Below are positions 23,562 to 32,498 of a stretch of DNA of 44,379 bases, in pieces. The stretch comes from an uncultured bacterium. Its GTDB lineage: Bacteria > Verrucomicrobiota > Kiritimatiellia > PWTM01. Below the pieces are notes generated by a model that worked only from the letters and a program-made list of their open reading frames with translations, did not search any database and was not told the origin of the DNA. Where the stretch lies: contig CALLML010000019.1 in the NCBI GenBank assembly GCA_938005705.1, positions 1 to 44,379 on the forward strand, in the 5' to 3' direction. Made by a program: the position numbers and the translations under genes. Within the stretch, counting starts at the first letter, position 1. Each line of letters opens with the position of its first letter.

Positions 23562-25709
23562 TCAAGGGAGCGAGATCAGCAGCGGAGTTCGCCCCGGCAT
23601 GAGTTCGATCTCATACGGCGAGCGGCTGTCACCTGCCGGCAGCGGAATGACTTGCCGTTCGATGTCCATGGCGATACGTCCGTTCACTTGCCAGAGCGTC
23701 CGGACGTCCAAAAAAATGTCATGTGGCGCTCCGCTTTCCGGATCGTAGAGGCGCGTGGTCGCCGGCTGGACGATCACTTCTACGTTCGTATCGCCTGCGG
23801 TGTCTCTCAGTCGCAACCCACCGACCTCCGACAAGCGCGCGACGACCAGATGAGGTCGCGGAAGGGCATGGGCTTGGTTTGAGTTGTCCTGGAGGTGTGG
23901 GAACACCCGCACGACGGAGGGGCGATATAGCAATCGCCAAAATTCCCAACCGCCGTCAGGGCGCCGCACACCGGTCATCGGCAGATCACTGCGGAAAAGG
24001 AGTCCCGATTCCTTTATCGCCTTCGCGGGCCAGGCTGCGTCATCATTGAAATAGATCTGCGACGGCACCAGTTCCAAGGGACGCAGGCCCAGCGCCGCAA
24101 GCGCCTGGGAATGGCGGTTGTTTTCGATCCGGACCACGCGGCCGAATACCTCCTTCAGGCGCTGCTCCAATTCCGGCTCGAATGGGCGAAACCAGCTCGA
24201 TTTGATGAGAATGTCGGGGAACCGTTCTGCCGCTTCGAGCATCCATCCGCGGACATTGAACGACTCGTAGGTTTCGGGTTCATAGGCCGGCGGGGCGGCC
24301 GGCACGGCGTTCGTTGGCCACTCGTATTGCAATTGGTGCATGTCGTAGGGGTTGTATAAAACCACTGTCCGTGGTGCGCCGAGAGACTCGACCCAGGTTT
24401 TGAAGGCGCGGACGTTGAACCATTTCGAGTCGCTGGTGTAGTAGTGATAAAATGGCACAGCCAGCGAAGCGATCGTTGTCGCGGCAGCGGTGGCGAGGGC
24501 GAGGTGCGGGGCATTGGGGCGGCGGGAAAAAGCCGCGAGCCGTTCGACGCCCGCCGCCAGGACAATCACCACGCACCAGCTCCACCAGAAGAAATAGCGC
24601 GGCGCGCTCTCGCGAAAGCTCCAGAAACCGAGGCGCGGAAACAACCAAGCCGCGCCGATGACGGAAACGACGAACAACAGCGCGGCCAGCCGGGCCGCAC
24701 GCCGCGTTTCAGGGTGCGGCGTCGTCAACCCTGCCAGCCCGAGCGTGACAAATGGAATCAGCCTCCACCCATTGCCGAACGTCAGGCGCATGAGTGTGCG
24801 GGCGATCATTCCGATCTCCGGATATGTTGCCTCCCCACGGGCTCGAGTGATCATGGTGGACGTCTTCGGCCCCATGAAATAACGCATCATAAAGAACGTC
24901 ACGATCAACGCCGCCAACAGTACAAGGCCCATAGAGACGATCTTGCGCAAAAAGGAGACGACGCAATGACGCCCAATCTTCGCCTGCGTTCGGGCGCCCG
25001 GCCCGACCGCATCGGCGGCAATCTGAATCGCCGTCGTCAGTCCGACGCAGACCAGCATCATAGCCGTCGAAAAATGAAAGGCGGCACAGAGAAGGGCGGC
25101 ACCGAACAGCGCGAGGGCAGGCCGGATGCCCGGCGGCGTCGGCACCTGGAGCATCCGCAGCCACACGCCGAGGAAAAGCCAGATGCCGAGGCCGAAGAAG
25201 ATATAGGCGCGACATTCCTGGGAGTAATAGACGAGAAAGAATAACAATGCCGTGAACATGGCGGCGGCCACGGAGACCGTCCGCGAGACGACACGGCGCA
25301 GGGTGACATACGCGAGGGGGATCATGGCAACCCCCGCCAAGGCCCCGGGCAGACGAATGGAGAAGATGGTGGGCCGCGCCAGCCAGAACAGCCGTTGAAT
25401 CCAGTAACTGAACGGCGGCATATGATCAATGGTGAACAGATGCCGTACCCGCAGCTCGGCAAACGGCGTCTGAATGCCGTTGAGCTGGATGCACTCGTCG
25501 TTCCACAGTGGCAGGGCGTCGAGTCGAAAAATCCGCAGCGCGGCGCCGAGAAGGGTGGCGACGAGGAGCCAGCGCCGCGCTGCGCGCGGCGAAAGGTCGG
25601 TGACTGGAGACGTCGGTTCGTGTCCTCGTCCGGCCGCGCGGCGTCGCAAGAGCCTCAAAACACCGCCGAAAGGTCGGTGGGGATCGTCCCTGGTGAGAAA
25701 TTCATTCAC
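23562..25709 (-). CDS. GT39/PMT-like membrane glycosyltransferase
   Basis: The protein has about 10-12 membrane segments, then a soluble C-terminal domain of roughly 280 residues. After the first helix (RWLLVATLLGAALRIF) comes LDALPLWNDECIQL, the acidic D-E pair in the first outer loop that marks ArnT/PMT-type (GT-C fold) transferases; HMPPFSYW follows further along the loop. Such enzymes move a sugar from a polyprenyl-phosphate donor to lipid or protein on the outer face. The start is uncertain: GTG 25709 overlaps the stop of the GT2 gene and suggests coupling, while TTG 25763 would extend further into it. The neighbouring GtrB-like GT2 could supply the polyprenyl-linked sugar. The acceptor is unknown. 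Confidence 0.85.
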   Translation of the reverse strand: MNEFLTRDDPHRPFGGVLRLLRRRAAGRGHEPTSPVTDLSPRAARRWLLVATLLGAALRIFRLDALPLWNDECIQLNGIQTPFAELRVRHLFTIDHMPPFSYWIQRLFWLARPTIFSIRLPGALAGVAMIPLAYVTLRRVVSRTVSVAAAMFTALLFFLVYYSQECRAYIFFGLGIWLFLGVWLRMLQVPTPPGIRPALALFGAALLCAAFHFSTAMMLVCVGLTTAIQIAADAVGPGARTQAKIGRHCVVSFLRKIVSMGLVLLAALIVTFFMMRYFMGPKTSTMITRARGEATYPEIGMIARTLMRLTFGNGWRLIPFVTLGLAGLTTPHPETRRAARLAALLFVVSVIGAAWLFPRLGFWSFRESAPRYFFWWSWCVVIVLAAGVERLAAFSRRPNAPHLALATAAATTIASLAVPFYHYYTSDSKWFNVRAFKTWVESLGAPRTVVLYNPYDMHQLQYEWPTNAVPAAPPAYEPETYESFNVRGWMLEAAERFPDILIKSSWFRPFEPELEQRLKEVFGRVVRIENNRHSQALAALGLRPLELVPSQIYFNDDAAWPAKAIKESGLLFRSDLPMTGVRRPDGGWEFWRLLYRPSVVRVFPHLQDNSNQAHALPRPHLVVARLSEVGGLRLRDTAGDTNVEVIVQPATTRLYDPESGAPHDIFLDVRTLWQVNGRIAMDIERQVIPLPAGDSRSPYEIELMPGRTPLLISLP

Positions 25710-26667
25710 GGGGGCAAGAGGGGGACGGTACGTCTTCGCTCTCAAAGCCGATGTGTTCGGCAACGATATAGAGCGGGCGGCGCTTGACTTCGTCGTAGAT
25801 GCGTCCGATGTATTCGCCGACGATGCCGAGCGTGATCAACTGCACGGCGCCCATGAAAAGAATTGCCGTCATTGTCGAGGCCCAGCCGGTGATCGCCTCG
25901 CCGGTGACCCATTTTTTGTAAAGGACGGTCGCCAGCACGCTCAGCGCTAGCACTGCGGCAACGAATCCCAGCAGCGTAACCAGGCGCAGCGGGGCACTGG
26001 AGAAAGAGAAAATGCCGTCGCAGGCGAGTCGAATCCAACCGCGACGCCCGACGCGCGAGCGGCCGCTTGCGCGCTCCGCGCGGTCCACCGGCACGCCGAC
26101 GGCGCGAAAACCCGCGAAGGCGCGCAGGCCGGGAAAATAGCGATGCTGTTCCGGCATCCGGCGCAGCGCCTCGACCACGCGATGGTCCATTAGGCTGAAT
26201 GTGCCGGCGTCGCGCGGGATCGGGATGCCGGCGAGCGCGGACATTAGGCGATAGAAACGGCGGGCGAACCAGCGAAAGAGCGGGGCTTCTGCGCGGGAGG
26301 CGCGGACGGCGTAGACCACATCGGCGCCGTTGCGCCAATGTCGGACAAAATCAGGAATGGCCTCCGGGGCATCCTGCAGATCGCCGTCCATCAAAACGAC
26401 CGCTCGGCCGCCGGCGATATCAAGACCGGCGGCAATCGCCGCGGCATGGCCGAATCTCCGCGACAGGCGGAGCACTCGCAGGGCCGGCCATTCGCGGCGC
26501 AGTTGTCGCAGGCGCTCCGATGTGCCGTCGGTGCTGCCGTCGTCCACGAAAATCACCTCGATGGGGAGGGCGAGGGTATCCATTGATTGACGAATCCGTT
26601 CGCACAAGGGCGAAATATTCGCCTCCTCGTTGAAGACCGGGATGATTATGCTGATCTCCGGCGTCAT
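25702..26667 (-). CDS. GtrB/DPM1-like polyprenyl-phosphate glycosyltransferase (GT2)
   Basis: The 321-residue protein starts ISIIIPVFNEEANI and has FVDDGSTDGT and MDGDLQDAPE, the nucleotide-sugar and metal-binding motifs of GT2 enzymes that load a sugar on undecaprenyl or dolichyl phosphate. RFYRLMSALAGIPIPRDAGTFSLMDHRVV is characteristic of the bactoprenol glucosyltransferase branch. Two C-terminal membrane helices (about 224-246 and 262-284) complete the GtrB layout. ATG 26667 gives this exact N-terminus; the open frame extends 333 bases further upstream, but only as the complement of the YfhO-like gene. Its stop overlaps the GT39 start, so donor synthesis and transfer are probably co-expressed. 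It starts only 18 bp from the divergent YfhO-like gene. Confidence 0.93.
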   Translation of the reverse strand: MTPEISIIIPVFNEEANISPLCERIRQSMDTLALPIEVIFVDDGSTDGTSERLRQLRREWPALRVLRLSRRFGHAAAIAAGLDIAGGRAVVLMDGDLQDAPEAIPDFVRHWRNGADVVYAVRASRAEAPLFRWFARRFYRLMSALAGIPIPRDAGTFSLMDHRVVEALRRMPEQHRYFPGLRAFAGFRAVGVPVDRAERASGRSRVGRRGWIRLACDGIFSFSSAPLRLVTLLGFVAAVLALSVLATVLYKKWVTGEAITGWASTMTAILFMGAVQLITLGIVGEYIGRIYDEVKRRPLYIVAEHIGFESEDVPSPSCPRE

Positions 26668-26685
26668 GAATCGCCTACCCTCGTT

Positions 26686-29211
26686 ATGAAAGCGATTAGC
26701 GGATATCTGGGTGAGATTGTCAATCGTTCCCGCGAACGGCTCCTGCGCGCGGGTAGCGCGTTTATAGTCCTTTTGCTGGCGCTGGTCGTATTCCACGTGC
26801 TGTTGCACCCCGACGCCGTGCTCTTCTGCACCGACGACAATATTGGCGCAATGGCGCAGCGGAAGGCCATGTTGCCGGCGGTATTTCTGCGGGGATGGAA
26901 CGACCGGATCTTCATCGGTGTGCGCGAATCGGTCATGCCAGGTTGGACCAATCTGCTGCTCTGGGCGCTCCCCCTTCGCATCTTTCATAACTGGATTCAT
27001 GCGCTGGACCTGGCGCTGGCCTCCCTATTTCTGATGGCTTTTTTGCGGCGGCGCGGATTGGGCTGGGGAACCTCCTGGGCGGGCGCGCTGGCGGCGTTCT
27101 GGGTGGGCAGTAACTTCACGTTGACCTATGCCGGTCATATCGGCAAATTCGGCATTCTGCTGTTCGCCGCGCTCGGTCTGTGGCTGACGGAAATTGCCGC
27201 GAGCGAGGAACGAATCCGTGCAGGGGCCTGGTCGTTGCTTGCCGGCGGGGCCTGGGGCGCCATGTTCCTCGAACAGGCGGATGTCGCACTCTTTTTCGCG
27301 GCGTCTCTCGGCGCGTATGCCCCCTGGCGGATTTATCGGCTCCATGGGTTATCGCGCGCAGCATGGTTGCGAAGATTTGCGCCGATGCTGGCGTCGGCCG
27401 GATTGATCGCGCTGCATCCGTTGTGGACGGGTTATGAAGCATCGGTTCAGGGTGTGGCGGTCGAGGAAGGCGGTCAAGAGGCCAAATGGCAATTCGTGAC
27501 GCAGTGGAGCTGGCCGCCGGAGGAGACGATTGATTTTGTCGCGCCCGGTTTCATGGGCTGGCGCACGGGCGAACCGGCGGGCCCTTACTGGGGCCGCATG
27601 GGGCGCAGCGCCGAATGGGAAACGCGGCAGGAAGGGTTCCTCAATTTCAAGCTCGAGAATCAATACATAGGGGTGATCCCGTTGCTGCTCGCGGCTTGGG
27701 CCGTGGCCGTGGCGTCGAAAACCAGCCGAACGGCAGGCGTCGCGCGCGACGACGTTCGGGACGGCGGACGAGATTGGAACGTCGACACGCGGTTCTGGGC
27801 GGTAATCGCGCTGGCCACGTTCCTGCTGGCGCTCGGAAAATTCACGCCCCTCTACCGGATCGTGATGCACCTGCCCGCCTTCTCGTCGGTGCGCGCCCCG
27901 GTGAAATGGTTACAGCCGTTTCAAATCGCCATCGGTATTCTGGCCGCTTGTGGTCTGGACGCCTACCAGATAGCTTGGCGGCCGGATGCGCGTGCGCAGT
28001 TCCGATCCCCCCTGATCCTCACCTGCGCCCTGGCGGCCGGGGTCCTTCTGCTGATGGTGTCTTTACGCGCGGCGCTCCCTCAGATGGAATCCCGCTGGGG
28101 CGCGGAATGGGGGCCATGGACGCGAAATATTTCCGCCTTGGCATGGACCGCGCTAGGGCGCGGGGCCGTTTGGGCGGCCGTGGGGTTCTTGCTGTTCGCC
28201 GTGCCGCTCGTGTTCGTCCGAGAACACTTCCGAAGCATGTTTCCACCTCTCGGTGTAGCGGTGTGTCTGCTGATCCTTGTCTTGGATGCCGTTCATCTGT
28301 CACGCCACTATGTTTATCGTCTGCCCCTTAGTGCGATCGCTTCGAATGACGCGACCCGTCTGATTCAGCGACATATCGGCTCTGATCGCGTGGCGTTGTT
28401 GACGCAGGAGGGGCCGTATGGCCAGTGGTTAACATTTCTCTTCCCTTATGAAGGGCTGCGCACGCTGAATTTTACGCAGATGCCGCGGATGCCGACTGAC
28501 GCGCGGCGATTTTTGGAACGGGTATCCAGCCAGCCTCTTGCCTACTGGCGTCTCGCGGGCGCAACGCTGGTGATGACCCCCGGTGCCCTGTGGCGGCGGC
28601 TGCAGACAGATCCCGCCTGGGGCGAAACCTTCGATCAGATCGGATCATTCCGTTTTGTCGGGGCCTCGGACGGCGGATTCACGGTGGAATCCGCCGATCC
28701 CTCCGATGCCGACGCCCAGCTTCTGCTGCGCGCGCGTGTGCCGGCAGCGCGATTCCGGCTCGTGTCCCGCTGGCGCCCGGCGGATGATGATGCCGCGCTG
28801 GCATGGATCGCGGAAGGCGCAAGGACCGCCGCGGAGGAAGCGTTGGTGGCGGCTGAACATTTCGCACCGCCGTCACGGACGGCAGGAGCCGCGGAGGGGA
28901 CGATCGAGGTGCGAACCCTCCGATTGGGACAGACCGTGTTGCGTGTCAGGACTCATGTTCCAGTGCTGTTGCGCGTGGCGGATTATTATGACCGCCATTG
29001 GCGCGCCACCTTGAACGGCAAAGCGGTAGCTGTCGCGCGCGTGGACTATATGTTCATGGGCGTATTCGTCCCGCCAGGCGAACATGACGTTCGATTGACC
29101 TACCGGCCGCCGGCGTGGTCGCTGGGGGGCGTGGCCCTCGGGATCCTCGCGTGCGTGGGGGCGGTGGTGGCGTTATCGCGAAGGCCTTCGGTGGAGAGGG
29201 TGTCGAAATGA
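26686..29211 (+). CDS. YfhO-like polytopic membrane protein
   Basis: The 841-residue protein has an N-terminal helix (about 21-38), many further membrane segments to about residue 560, a soluble outer domain, and a last helix near the C-terminus. The C-terminal domain pattern DYYDRHWRATLNGKAVAV...YMFMGVFVPPGEHDVRLTYRPP is the hallmark of YfhO-family proteins, a GT-C-like group linked to glycosylation of wall or lipid-linked polymers. ATG 26686 is the first start outside the divergent GT2 gene, but no strong ribosome-binding site precedes it. Its stop shares ATGA with the next glycosyltransferase. The enzymatic role is inferred from the family and from the surrounding glycosyltransferases. Confidence 0.86.
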   Translation: MKAISGYLGEIVNRSRERLLRAGSAFIVLLLALVVFHVLLHPDAVLFCTDDNIGAMAQRKAMLPAVFLRGWNDRIFIGVRESVMPGWTNLLLWALPLRIFHNWIHALDLALASLFLMAFLRRRGLGWGTSWAGALAAFWVGSNFTLTYAGHIGKFGILLFAALGLWLTEIAASEERIRAGAWSLLAGGAWGAMFLEQADVALFFAASLGAYAPWRIYRLHGLSRAAWLRRFAPMLASAGLIALHPLWTGYEASVQGVAVEEGGQEAKWQFVTQWSWPPEETIDFVAPGFMGWRTGEPAGPYWGRMGRSAEWETRQEGFLNFKLENQYIGVIPLLLAAWAVAVASKTSRTAGVARDDVRDGGRDWNVDTRFWAVIALATFLLALGKFTPLYRIVMHLPAFSSVRAPVKWLQPFQIAIGILAACGLDAYQIAWRPDARAQFRSPLILTCALAAGVLLLMVSLRAALPQMESRWGAEWGPWTRNISALAWTALGRGAVWAAVGFLLFAVPLVFVREHFRSMFPPLGVAVCLLILVLDAVHLSRHYVYRLPLSAIASNDATRLIQRHIGSDRVALLTQEGPYGQWLTFLFPYEGLRTLNFTQMPRMPTDARRFLERVSSQPLAYWRLAGATLVMTPGALWRRLQTDPAWGETFDQIGSFRFVGASDGGFTVESADPSDADAQLLLRARVPAARFRLVSRWRPADDDAALAWIAEGARTAAEEALVAAEHFAPPSRTAGAAEGTIEVRTLRLGQTVLRVRTHVPVLLRVADYYDRHWRATLNGKAVAVARVDYMFMGVFVPPGEHDVRLTYRPPAWSLGGVALGILACVGAVVALSRRPSVERVSK

Positions 29212-30248
29212 ACTCCGACATCGGAACCCGATCCCCCGTGCTCTCGGTCGTCATCCCCACGCTCGGACGCGCCGAGCTGATTCATGCCGTGGAGTCCCTG
29301 GAACGACAAACATTACGCGATAGAATCGAAGTCTTGGTGGTGGGGATATGCGAGGATGAAGCGGTCGCGCGGTTTCTGCGGGAGGCGATGGTACGCTCAC
29401 CGATGATCCGCCATTTGCCGCGCGCCTATCCCACGGGCGATTCCAGCCGCAAGAAGAACGATGGCTGGCGCACGGCGCGTGCGCCCATCATCGCATTCAT
29501 GGATGATGACGCCGTTGCGCCGCCGACGTGGGCCGAGCGCCTGCTGGAACCGTTCGAAGACCCGGAAGTGCGAGTCGTCAGCGGACCGGGGCGCGTGCCG
29601 GAGGATGCGCCGCCGTTCGCCCGTTGGGCGGGATTAGCACTAGCCTCGCGGGCGGCCGGCTATGTGGCGGAGCGATATCGCGGTTCGAATGAGCGCCCTC
29701 GCCCGGCGATCTGGTCGCGCATCATCGGCTGCAACATGGCCTGGCGTCGAAGCGCGCTGGAAGCGATCGGAGGATTCGATCCGGCCTTCTGGCCCGGTGA
29801 GGAGATGATTGCAGCTTGGCGCGCGGTGGGCCGCGACGCGAGCCGCCTGCGAATTCATCCGTCTGCCGGCGTCTTCCATCGCCCGCGCGGGACGCCGGCC
29901 GCGTTCTGGCGGCAGGTTGCCGGCTATGGGGCAACGCGTATTCGTCTTTTGCGTGCGGGCGCGGGGCTCGAATGGCCGCCCCTGGCGCCCGCGGTAGGCG
30001 GCTTGACGTTCCTTTTTCTGCTGGCCGCCGTACCGTGGTCGGCGGTCGCGACGAAGGTGCTCGTTCCAGGCCTGGCGACCTACGGACTCTTTGTCGCTTG
30101 GGCGGCCATGGAAATGACTGGGGTCACGCGCCGCTGTTCGGATATTGCCGTCGCGTTGGTCATCCCGTTGATGCATCTCGCCTACAGCTGGGGATCGTGG
30201 CACGAAATTCTCCGGCCTAATCGCGATTGGGGGATACGAAGCCCATAG
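29208..30248 (+). CDS. Family 2 glycosyltransferase with C-terminal membrane helices
   Basis: The 346-residue protein has the GT2 start VLSVVIPTLGRAELI, then KKNDGWRTARAPIIAFMDDDAVAPPTW (DDD metal motif) and IIGCNMAWRRSALEAIGGFDPAFWPGEE, the acceptor-side block of the family. The C-terminus has about three hydrophobic segments (near 259-275, 281-300 and 311-328), so it sits on the inner membrane. ATG 29208 overlaps the YfhO-like stop as ATGA and has GGAGAG upstream; the frame extends backward only within that gene. It likely adds a sugar to a lipid-linked surface glycan. Donor and acceptor are not deducible. It converges with rnc, 15 bp apart. Confidence 0.9.
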   Translation: MNSDIGTRSPVLSVVIPTLGRAELIHAVESLERQTLRDRIEVLVVGICEDEAVARFLREAMVRSPMIRHLPRAYPTGDSSRKKNDGWRTARAPIIAFMDDDAVAPPTWAERLLEPFEDPEVRVVSGPGRVPEDAPPFARWAGLALASRAAGYVAERYRGSNERPRPAIWSRIIGCNMAWRRSALEAIGGFDPAFWPGEEMIAAWRAVGRDASRLRIHPSAGVFHRPRGTPAAFWRQVAGYGATRIRLLRAGAGLEWPPLAPAVGGLTFLFLLAAVPWSAVATKVLVPGLATYGLFVAWAAMEMTGVTRRCSDIAVALVIPLMHLAYSWGSWHEILRPNRDWGIRSP

Positions 30249-30263
30249 GAGCAGCCGTGCGCG

Positions 30264-30959
30264 TCAGTTTTCCTGCTCCAGACGCCGAACAGCCTCCTCC
30301 GCCGCCCGCATTTCCGCCGTTTTGCGGTTGGGCCCTTCCCCGATACCCAGCACGCGTTCGCCTAACACCACCTCGCAAGAAAAGACGCGCGCGTGCGGCC
30401 GGCCTGTTTCGGAGACTATGCGGTATTGGGGACGACGTCCCCACCGGCTTTGGCAGATTTCCTGCAGGATGCCTTTGGGGTTGTCGGAGGCGTGACTCAA
30501 TTGAAGCGATTCGATTCGAGGCGCGATCAGTTTCAGAAAAATTTTGCGCGCCGCCTTGATTCCGCCATCCAGATACGCCGCGCCGATCACCGCTTCCAGC
30601 GTATCGGCGAGCGTACCGGTGCGTCGGGCGCCACCGGAGAGGATTTCGCCTCGCCCCAGGCGGAGATAGCCGCCCAGTCCAATGTCGAATGCGATCTCGC
30701 CCAGCGCCTCCGTGCTCGTGACCCGGCTGCGGAATTGCGTCAGACGGCCTTCTGCCTCGTGGGGACGATGTTCATAGAGCCATTCGGCCACGACCAGATT
30801 CAGAACGGCGTCGCCCAGAAATTCGAGGCGCTGATTATCGTCGTGCACATCGGACGATTCATGGCGGAAGGAGGGATGTGTCAGCGCAAGTTCGAGCCGA
30901 CGGCGTTTGCGAAAACAGTAGCCGAGATGTCGCTCCAACGGTTTGAACGGATTCGCCAT
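30264..30959 (-). CDS. rnc: Ribonuclease III
   Basis: RNase III cuts double-stranded RNA in rRNA maturation and mRNA decay. The catalytic signature NQRLEFLGDAVL contributes E46 and D50 (Gln replaces the usual Glu in NERLEFLGD), and TLADTLEAVIGAAYLD supplies D119 and E122, so all four metal-site acids are kept. A double-stranded RNA-binding domain occupies about residues 157-229 (PKGILQEICQ...GPNRKTAEMRAAEEA). At 231 residues it has standard length. It starts 3 bp after the xerD stop on the same strand, so the two are co-transcribed. Confidence 0.96.
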   Translation of the reverse strand: MANPFKPLERHLGYCFRKRRRLELALTHPSFRHESSDVHDDNQRLEFLGDAVLNLVVAEWLYEHRPHEAEGRLTQFRSRVTSTEALGEIAFDIGLGGYLRLGRGEILSGGARRTGTLADTLEAVIGAAYLDGGIKAARKIFLKLIAPRIESLQLSHASDNPKGILQEICQSRWGRRPQYRIVSETGRPHARVFSCEVVLGERVLGIGEGPNRKTAEMRAAEEAVRRLEQEN

Positions 30960-30962
30960 AAA

Positions 30963-31850
30963 TCAGGCCCTCGGATGATAGCGTTGGTGAACCGCTCGCA
31001 GGTGCGAGGAGTCCACATGCGTGTAAATCTGTGTTGTGCCGATATCGGCGTGGCCCAGCATTTCCTGGATGACCCGCAATGGCGCGTCGTTGGCGAGCAA
31101 GTGTGTAGCGAACGTGTGCCGCAACGTGTGCGGGTGCACCCGTTTCTCGATGCCAGCGCGCCGTGCGTAGAAGCGCACCAGGCGCCAAATTGTACGCCGA
31201 TTGAGTGCTCGCCGGCGAGCGCTGAGAAACAACGTTCGCGTTTCGCCGCCGCGCGCGAGACGCGGGCGTTCTTCCTCGATATAGCGGCGCAGAAAGGTTC
31301 GGGCGGATTCGCCCAGCGGAACGAGCCGTTCCTTGCGCCCCTTGCCCGTGCAGCGTAGGAAGCCGTCCTCGAATCGGATATCATCGAGCGTCAAGCCCGC
31401 CGCCTCGGAGACGCGCAACCCCGCCGCATACATCGTCTCCAACAGTGCGCGATCGCGGAGTCCGAGGCGGCGGCGCAAGTCGGGCTGGGCCAGGAGCCGC
31501 TCCGTCTCCCGCACCGTGAGGGCATCGGGCAGGATGCGGCCCCACCGCGGAGAATCCATCGCGTCGGCCGGATTTGCGGCCAGCAGCCCCTCCCGCTGGA
31601 GGTAGCGCAGAAAAGTCTTGATGGCCGCCAGGCGGCGGCCGACCGTGGATGTTCTTTTTCCGGTCTCGCGTTCTTCGAGGAGAAAATCCACAATATGTTT
31701 TCTCCGCATGGCGTTGATCGAGGCCACTCCCCTATGGGCCAGACAGTCCAAAAATAGCCGCAGATCCGAGCTATAGGCGCTCAGTGTGTGCGGACTCAAC
31801 CCGCGCTCAGCGCTCAAATGGTCGAGAAACTGTTCCAGCAGAGCATTCAT
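30963..31850 (-). CDS. xerD: Site-specific tyrosine recombinase XerD/XerC type
   Basis: Xer recombinases resolve chromosome dimers at dif. The 295-residue protein has the SAM-like core-binding N-terminus (LEQFLDHLSAERGLSPHTLSAYSSDLRLFLD) and a complete catalytic set: R146 (AAGLRVSEA), K170 (TGKGRKER), H241 and R244 (HPHTLRHTFATHLL), H267 (MLGHADI) and Y276 (TTQIYTH). Length and motifs fit chromosomal XerD better than an integrase, and no phage or integron genes are nearby. XerC and XerD cannot be separated with certainty from one sequence. rnc follows 3 bp downstream. Confidence 0.93.
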   Translation of the reverse strand: MNALLEQFLDHLSAERGLSPHTLSAYSSDLRLFLDCLAHRGVASINAMRRKHIVDFLLEERETGKRTSTVGRRLAAIKTFLRYLQREGLLAANPADAMDSPRWGRILPDALTVRETERLLAQPDLRRRLGLRDRALLETMYAAGLRVSEAAGLTLDDIRFEDGFLRCTGKGRKERLVPLGESARTFLRRYIEEERPRLARGGETRTLFLSARRRALNRRTIWRLVRFYARRAGIEKRVHPHTLRHTFATHLLANDAPLRVIQEMLGHADIGTTQIYTHVDSSHLRAVHQRYHPRA

Positions 31851-32160
31851 GACCTGCGTGCCGCCGGGTCGGTTCTATCCCACACCGGTCAGCACGACGA
31901 TTCTAAGCATCATGACCGAGATAGCTTGTGGCCCCTGTCCTTTGCGATCAAGTCAGAAGCGATCATTCAGCGCATGGTCCTAAGGATTTCGTCAGGACCG
32001 GCGAAATGAGGCTGGTGAGGGGAAAAACAGGGTAAGCCGAAGGGTGCGTTATCACGGTTTGGGTGACAGCAGATGCCACCATACGGAAACACAGCGATAA
32101 AGGGAAACGGCGCTGAAGGGGCAGAGAATTATGGCCGATCAGGGGCGTAAACTGCCCCAT
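31851..32160. other. Divergent intergenic region between xerD and ettA
   Basis: No gene is convincing here. A small inverted repeat GGTCCT (31976-31981)/AGGACC (31994-31999) has a 12-base loop, and GGGGCAG/CTGCCCC frames about 32118-32159, just before the palindrome pair. Promoters for xerD (minus) and ettA (plus) presumably lie in or after this stretch, but I could not place them. Confidence 0.35.
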
Positions 32161-32207
32161 TTCCAAGCCTTGGAAAAACCGAGGGTATTTTCTTCCAAGG
32201 CTTGGAA
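32161..32207. repeat. Second TTCCAAGSCTTGGAA palindrome pair, upstream of ettA
   Basis: TTCCAAGCCTTGGAA (32161-32175) and TTCCAAGGCTTGGAA (32193-32207) are perfect palindromes whose starts are exactly 32 bp apart, as in the array before rsmI. They lie about 290 bp before ettA and about 310 bp from the xerD start on the other side. A weaker copy (12 of 15 bases) may lie at 32389-32403. Confidence 0.8.
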
Positions 32208-32498
32208 GATAGCTCGTTTCTGCCGGGTTGTTGGATGCCCCCGCGCGTGCGGAGGGCGCTGAATAACCCCGCCTACAAAGCGATCCGAAAAACGAAGGGA
32301 ATCACCGCCCCACCGGACGGTCACCGGCCTTCAGCCGCTCCAACACCGCGACGTCGCTGTCCATCTGCGCATGTTGGTGCCCTTTTCTTTCCACGGTTGA
32401 AAATCTTGGAGAACGACGAAAACATCTGTCGCCCTCACGGCGGACATGTTAGCCTAAACAATTTAAATCGGCAGAACGCGAAATCGGGAGAACGGGGC

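Noticed and set aside
26668-27000. 111-residue N-terminal extension of the GtrB-like protein
   Set aside because: It is only the complement of the YfhO-like gene; family proteins start at ISIIIPVFNEE, matching ATG 26667.
30393-31358. 321-codon plus-strand frame across rnc and xerD
   Set aside because: It spans two well-defined minus-strand genes and their junction, so it is a shadow.
31976-31999. GGTCCT/AGGACC inverted repeat before xerD, considered as a dif site or operator
   Set aside because: It does not resemble dif, and 6-bp arms are too short to claim function.
32202-32498. N-terminal extension of EttA by 99 residues
   Set aside because: The extension has no similarity to the family and starts inside a palindrome; ATG 32499 has a ribosome-binding site and the exact EttA N-terminus.
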